This document shows positions 59,676 to 64,000 of a DNA stretch of 64,000 bases, piece by piece (the stretch's first letter is position 1; the number at the start of each line of letters is the position of its first letter). The translations under genes were made by a program, and so were the position numbers. The notes beneath the pieces were generated by a model. The model was not told the DNA's origin, ran no database searches, and saw nothing but the letters and a program-made list of their open reading frames with translations. Origin of the DNA: Pseudomonadota bacterium (lineage in GTDB: Bacteria > Pseudomonadota > Alphaproteobacteria > Rhodospirillales > Magnetospirillaceae); NCBI GenBank assembly GCA_023426365.1, contig JAFAAW010000001.1:1-64000 (forward strand). Direction: 5' to 3'.

Positions 59676-62600
59676 ACCTGTCGGAAGTCTTCATCCGCCG
59701 CCCGGTAGCGACGCTGCTGCTGACACTGGCGCTGGTGCTTGCCGGTCTGGCCGGCTGGCGCGAATTGCCGGTGGCTGCGCTGCCCAGCGTGGACTTCCCC
59801 ACCATCAGCGTGTCCGCATCGCTGCCCGGCGCCAGCCCGGAAACCATGGCGTCGTCGGTGGCTGCCCCCCTGGAGCGCGAATTCTCCACCATCGCTGGCG
59901 TGGAAACCATCACCTCCTCGTCGGGCCAGGGCACGACCTCCATCACGCTGTCCTTCGTGCTGGACCGCGACATCGACGCGGCCGCCCAGGACGTGCAGGC
60001 CGCCATCGCCCGCGCCCAGCGCCGGCTGCCCGAAGAAATGACGACGCCGCCGTCGTTCCGCAAGGTCAACCCGGCCGACAGCCCGGTGGTGCTGATGGCG
60101 CTGTCGTCGCCCACCCTGCCGCTCTCCACCCTGGACCAATACGCCCAGACCATCCTTACGCCCAAGATTTCACGCCTGTCGGGCGTGGCCCAGGTGCTGG
60201 TCTACGGCAGCCAGAAATACGCGGTGCGCATCCGCCTTGACCCCGACGCGCTGGCCTCGCGCGGGCTGGCGGTGGCCGAGGTGCAGCAGGCCATCACCAT
60301 GGCCAACACCAACTCGCCGCTGGGTGTGCTGAACGGCCCCAAGCAGCAGATCACCTTGCAGGCCAATCCCCAATTGCCCAACGCCAGCGCGTTCTCGGAT
60401 CTGGTGGTGGCGTGGAAGGACGGCGCCCCGGTGCGCCTGCGGGATGTGGGCACCGCCATCGATAGCGTCGAGAACGACCGCACCGCCAGTTGGTTCAACG
60501 GCACCCGCGCCATCGTGGTGGCGGTGCAGCGCCAGCCCGACGCCAATACGGTCGAGGTGGTGGACGCCGTGCGCGCCATGCTGCCCAGCGTGCGCGCGAG
60601 CCTGCCGCCCACCGCCAAGATCGACGTGATGAACGACCGCTCGGTCTCGATCCGCGCCGCCATCGAGGACGTGCAGTTCACCTTTGCCCTGACCGTCGGG
60701 CTGGTGGTCATGGTGATCTTCATGTTCCTGCGCCGGCTCAGCGCCACCATCATTCCAGCCATCGCCATGCCGGTGTCGCTGGTGGCGACCTTAGGGGCGA
60801 TGGCGGTCTTCGGGTTCTCGCTCGACAACATATCGCTGCTGGCGCTGACGCTGTCGGTGGGGCTGGTGGTGGACGACGCCATCGTCATGCTGGAAAACAT
60901 CCAGCGCCACGTGGACGAGGGCATGCCACCGTTCGAGGCGGCGCTGAAAGGCGCGCGCGAGATCGGCTTCACCATCATCTCGATCACCGTGTCGCTGATC
61001 GCGGTGTTCATCCCCATCCTGCTGATGGGCGGCGTGATCGGCCGCCTGTTCCATGAATTCGCCGTCGTGGTGACGCTGGCCATCGCCATTTCGGCGCTGG
61101 TGTCGCTGACGCTGACCCCCGCCATGTGCGCCCGCTGGCTGCGTCCCGAACACGGCAGCAAGGCCGGCACGGTGGAACGCTGGCTGGAGCGCGGCTTCGA
61201 CCGGCTGCTGGCGGGCTATCGCGTCACGCTGGACTGGGTGCTGGCCCACGGCGCCGTGATGGGCGTGGTCATCGCCGGCACCATCGCCGCCACCGCCTGG
61301 CTGTTCACCGCCGTGCCGAAGGGGTTCTTCCCCACCGAGGACACCGGCCAGATCACCTTGCAGACCGAGGCCGCCCAGGACATCAGCTTTTCCGCCATGG
61401 CCGAGCTGCAAAAGGAGGTGGCGGCCATCGTCCAGGCCGACCCGTATGTCGCCACCCTCACCTCGGCGGTGGGTGTCTCCGGCCTGTCCAACGCCACCAA
61501 TGCCGGGCGCATGTTCATCAATCTGGTGCCCCGCGACCAGCGCCCACCGGTCACCGAGGTGATCCAGCAACTGCGCAGCAAACTGGGCAACCGCCCCGGC
61601 CTGAATGTCTATTTGCAGCCGGTGCAGAACCTTCAGGTGGGCGGGCGTTCGTCCAAGGCGCTTTACCAGTACACCCTGGAAGGCATCGACCAGGGCGAGC
61701 TGTACGCCTTTGCCGAGCGCATGCAAAGGACCATGGCGGGCGAGCCGCTGTTCCAGGACGTCAATTCCGACCTCCAGATCAAAAGCCCGCAGGCCATGGT
61801 GAACGTGGACCGCGACAAGGCGGCGGCGCTGGGGGTGCGGCTCGAGGACATCCGCTCGACCCTGTACTCGTCCTATGGGGCGCGGCAGATTTCCACCATC
61901 TTCATGCCGGCCGACGATTACCAGGTGATCGTCGAGATGGACCCGCGCTATCAGGCCGACACCAATGCGCTGTCCAAGCTCAAGGTGCGCAGCACCAGCG
62001 GCCAACTGGTCTCGCTCGACACCGTAGCATCCATCGAGCGCAAGGTGGGGCCGCTGACCATCAATCACCAGTCGCAACTGCCGGCGGTGACCATTTCCTT
62101 CAACGTCGCCCCCGGCCATTCGCTGGGCGAGGCGGTGGAGCGCATCCGCCAGTTGCAAAGCGTGACCGGCATGCCGCCGGGCATCACCCCCACCTTCGCC
62201 GGCACCGCCAAGGTGTTCCAGGATTCCATGCGCAACCAGGGCATCCTGCTGCTGGGCGCGGTGCTGGTGATCTATGTGGTGCTGGGCGTGCTGTACGAAA
62301 GCCTGATCCACCCGGTGACCATCCTGTCGGGCCTGCCGTCGGCGGCGGTGGGCGCGCTTCTGACACTGATGCTGTTCGGCCAGGAATTGTCGGTCATCGC
62401 CATGATCGGCATCCTGATGCTGATCGGCATCGTGAAAAAGAACGCGATCATGATGATCGACTTTGCGCTGGATGCCCAACGCAACCACGGCATGCCCCCG
62501 CACGAAGCGATCCGCCAGGCCTGTCTGCTGCGCTTCCGTCCCATCATGATGACCACAATGGCGGCCATCATGGGCACGCTGCCCATCGCGGTGGGCCACG

Positions 62601-62773
62601 GCGCCGCCGCCGAACTGCGCCAGCCGCTGGGTCTGGCCGTGGTGGGCGGCCTGGTGGTCAGCCAGTTGCTGACGCTCTACATCACCCCGGTGCTGTATCT
62701 GTGGTTCGAGCGGTTGGGCGCCCTGGTGCGCGGCGAACGCGGGGCCAAGGGCGTGGGGGCGGTGGCGGAATAG
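59672..62773 (+). CDS. RND-family multidrug efflux transporter (MdtB/MdtC-like)
   Basis: The 1033-residue pump has the standard 12 membrane segments and two large periplasmic loops. It starts MNLSEVFIRRPVATLLLTLA and contains GLVVDDAIVMLENIQRHVDE, which carries the proton-relay aspartates in helix 4, and IGIVKKNAIMMIDFALDAQR in helix 10. It belongs to the hydrophobe/amphiphile efflux group like MdtB, MdtC and AcrB. It exports small molecules using the proton gradient. No outer-membrane factor gene is next to it, so a shared channel elsewhere is expected. Confidence 0.96.
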   Translation: MNLSEVFIRRPVATLLLTLALVLAGLAGWRELPVAALPSVDFPTISVSASLPGASPETMASSVAAPLEREFSTIAGVETITSSSGQGTTSITLSFVLDRDIDAAAQDVQAAIARAQRRLPEEMTTPPSFRKVNPADSPVVLMALSSPTLPLSTLDQYAQTILTPKISRLSGVAQVLVYGSQKYAVRIRLDPDALASRGLAVAEVQQAITMANTNSPLGVLNGPKQQITLQANPQLPNASAFSDLVVAWKDGAPVRLRDVGTAIDSVENDRTASWFNGTRAIVVAVQRQPDANTVEVVDAVRAMLPSVRASLPPTAKIDVMNDRSVSIRAAIEDVQFTFALTVGLVVMVIFMFLRRLSATIIPAIAMPVSLVATLGAMAVFGFSLDNISLLALTLSVGLVVDDAIVMLENIQRHVDEGMPPFEAALKGAREIGFTIISITVSLIAVFIPILLMGGVIGRLFHEFAVVVTLAIAISALVSLTLTPAMCARWLRPEHGSKAGTVERWLERGFDRLLAGYRVTLDWVLAHGAVMGVVIAGTIAATAWLFTAVPKGFFPTEDTGQITLQTEAAQDISFSAMAELQKEVAAIVQADPYVATLTSAVGVSGLSNATNAGRMFINLVPRDQRPPVTEVIQQLRSKLGNRPGLNVYLQPVQNLQVGGRSSKALYQYTLEGIDQGELYAFAERMQRTMAGEPLFQDVNSDLQIKSPQAMVNVDRDKAAALGVRLEDIRSTLYSSYGARQISTIFMPADDYQVIVEMDPRYQADTNALSKLKVRSTSGQLVSLDTVASIERKVGPLTINHQSQLPAVTISFNVAPGHSLGEAVERIRQLQSVTGMPPGITPTFAGTAKVFQDSMRNQGILLLGAVLVIYVVLGVLYESLIHPVTILSGLPSAAVGALLTLMLFGQELSVIAMIGILMLIGIVKKNAIMMIDFALDAQRNHGMPPHEAIRQACLLRFRPIMMTTMAAIMGTLPIAVGHGAAAELRQPLGLAVVGGLVVSQLLTLYITPVLYLWFERLGALVRGERGAKGVGAVAE

Positions 62774-62781
62774 GCCGCCGC

Positions 62782-63735
62782 TCAGCCCAGCGCGCGGTAC
62801 GAATGCATCAGGTTGTCGCTCCAGCGCGCATAGGGGACGAAGTGGCGCTCCAGCACCCGCCACATCTGCGGCAGGCCGCTATAGCTTTCCACCACCACCT
62901 CGGTGTCGTCGCCATGGGCCTCGGCCAGCCGGCGCGCCCCTTCCGCATAGGCGCCCAACAGCCAGCCACGCCCGGCCTGCGGCTCGCGCACCCAGCCGAT
63001 GGGAAAGAACCAACGGTTCAGGGCAGGTTGGTGCTGGCACACCACCCAGCCGCGCACATCCCCCGTCTCATCCACCAGAACCATGGAGGCGTCGGGGTCG
63101 AGCGCGTCGAGCCAGGAATCCGGCGCCGACCAGTCCGGCGCCTCGCCGCTTTCGCGCAGTTGCGCGGCCACGGCGACGGCACGCGCGCCATCCTCGCGCC
63201 AAGTGCGGATCGCGAACCCTTCGCGCCCCAGCCGCTCGATCAGGGCAGCGCGGTGGCGAAAGACCGAGAACGTCTCGCGCACCGGGCCACAGATGCGCAG
63301 GCTGACCACCTCGGGCGCCGCCCAGCCATCGGCCTGTAGAAGGCTTTGCCAAGGTCCGACACAGGGCAATCGGCTGGAATATTGCACGCCCTGCCGGACC
63401 GCCCCCGACCCGGCCAGCGCCGTGCGCAACCCCGCCAACAGCGCCCGGGCGACGCCGCGCCGGCGCCATTGCGGCACCACGAACAGCGACAACAGCTCCT
63501 GTTCGTCCGCGCCTGCGCCCCGCCCCCTGCTGATCGCTAGGCCGATGGGGATTTCGCCGATCCAAGCGGCCAAGATGACCGCGCGCGCGGCCGTCCGCGT
63601 TTCCTCGGGCAGCGAAAGGAACGGGCGATAGGCGCTCCAGGTCATGCCGGCCAGCGCCGCCGCATGTTCCGGCGTCGCTTCCGCCACCCTCACCCCTTGC
63701 GTCGCCATCACCCGAAGCCCCCGTCTTGCCGTCAT
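62782..63735 (-). CDS. GNAT-family N-acetyltransferase (two-domain)
   Basis: The 317-residue protein has a GNAT core in its N-terminal half: the acetyl-CoA loop VVPQWRRRGVARALLAGL is near residues 87-104. The C-terminal half (about 160-317) resembles a second GNAT-like domain without a clear cofactor loop. Substrate unknown. ATG 63735 or ATG 63708 may be the start. It is convergent to the efflux operon. Confidence 0.82.
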   Translation of the reverse strand: MTARRGLRVMATQGVRVAEATPEHAAALAGMTWSAYRPFLSLPEETRTAARAVILAAWIGEIPIGLAISRGRGAGADEQELLSLFVVPQWRRRGVARALLAGLRTALAGSGAVRQGVQYSSRLPCVGPWQSLLQADGWAAPEVVSLRICGPVRETFSVFRHRAALIERLGREGFAIRTWREDGARAVAVAAQLRESGEAPDWSAPDSWLDALDPDASMVLVDETGDVRGWVVCQHQPALNRWFFPIGWVREPQAGRGWLLGAYAEGARRLAEAHGDDTEVVVESYSGLPQMWRVLERHFVPYARWSDNLMHSYRALG

Positions 63736-63922
63736 GCCCCCTATTTACAAACAGGACCCCGGGGGCGAAAGCGGGAAGCACCACATTCTCAACGAACATT
63801 GATACTCAAAGCGTGGTCTTTATCGGCTCGCGCAAAGAAAATACCATGCCGGCTGGGACAAGGGCATTGATCGGTCGTTGGCCCGAGAAAATAAAAACTC
63901 GATTACCGGAGATCAAACACAA
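63736..63922. other. Intergenic region before the truncated edge gene
   Basis: It holds an AT-richer stretch than its neighbours (for example AAAGAAAATACC and GAAAATAAAAACTCG) that may contain the promoter of the edge gene. No gene or clear structure was found. Confidence 0.4.
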
Positions 63923-64000
63923 ATGACGACCAATGACACCCTGACCGAAATCCGCCGCCAGGCCGAGAAAGCGCTGATCGCGCGTGCCCAGGAGGATGCT
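63923..64000 (+). CDS. N-terminal fragment of a gene cut by the right edge, NHLP-leader-like
   Basis: Only 26 codons are visible, beginning MTTNDTLTEIRRQ and continuing AEKALIARAQEDA. A GGAG lies 11 bases before the ATG. The pattern of a short polar start followed by an I-x-x-Q-x-E-K-A-L-I-A-R-A-x-x-D segment recalls nitrile-hydratase-like leader peptides (NHLP) of ribosomally made, modified peptides. Twenty-six residues cannot prove this. It could equally be the start of an ordinary small protein. Confidence 0.4.
   Translation, partial: MTTNDTLTEIRRQAEKALIARAQEDA

Noticed and set aside
60791..62863. Long open frame opposite the RND pump
   Set aside because: Mirror of a highly conserved transporter; translation rich in His, Gln and Gly without domain features.

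Overview
The window looks like chromosomal DNA of a GC-rich alphaproteobacterium. Marker families that point there are a TrcR/DUF1013 cell-cycle regulator, an RcdA/DUF1465 protein, DUF1192, a fused ThiS-ThiG, a zinc-independent L31 and an ornithine decarboxylase behind a long leader. A Rhodospirillales member such as Magnetospirillum fits best, but that is inference from gene content. Most of the window is conserved single-copy housekeeping sequence. The accessory parts are one insertion sequence cut by the left edge, a dispersed palindromic repeat family, and the start of an unidentified gene at the right edge.

Layout. 1-306: end of an IS481-family element inserted in a dispersed repeat. 503-1490: a secreted protein and a ferritin-like protein. 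1568-11365: a long leftward sulfur/iron-sulfur block, read as cysE, iscR, a second cysteine desulfurase, iscS, iscU, iscA, hscB, hscA, fdx, iscX, DUF599 and mnmA. It links cysteine synthesis, sulfur mobilisation, Fe-S assembly and tRNA thiolation. 11490-16576: hydrolase, small secreted protein, anmK divergent from tyrS, the frataxin cyaY, a degenerate receiver protein and rpmE. 16769-21605: class III nucleotide cyclase, TetR regulator with a perfect palindromic operator facing motB, RcdA-like protein and Hsp20 with a possible RNA thermometer. 21650-26143: thioesterase, 3-hydroxybutyrate dehydrogenase, DUF1192, quinone oxidoreductase, trcR and two paralogous glycine-zipper lipoproteins. 26137-36186: AsmA-like giant protein, glnE, peroxiredoxin, DUF455, a Panacea/SocA-like protein and a molybdopterin-binding fusion.

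36353-43463: small protein, aminotransferase, an unusual gamma-glutamyltransferase-like lipoprotein, M48 protease with TPRs, DsbA-like thiol oxidoreductase and flgE behind a sigma-54-type promoter. 43761-48862: ornithine decarboxylase with a long structured leader and a candidate leader peptide, thiSG, aroQ, accB and accC. 48954-54749: DUF421 protein, a PepSY/response regulator/histidine kinase operon, a chemoreceptor with a zinc-binding CZB domain and a diheme cytochrome. 54920-64000: RidA, diguanylate cyclase, phenylacetate-CoA ligase, RND efflux pair, GNAT acetyltransferase and a truncated gene that may encode a RiPP-type leader.

The most interesting signals are the dispersed three-hairpin repeat (three clear copies and one divergent one, two supplying the stop codon of a neighbouring gene, one hit by the IS), the leader and 41-codon frame upstream of ornithine decarboxylase, the GGT-like protein lacking the catalytic threonine, the TetR operator facing a lone motB, and the edge gene. 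I saw no CRISPR array, rRNA or tRNA, and no complete undescribed multigene system.
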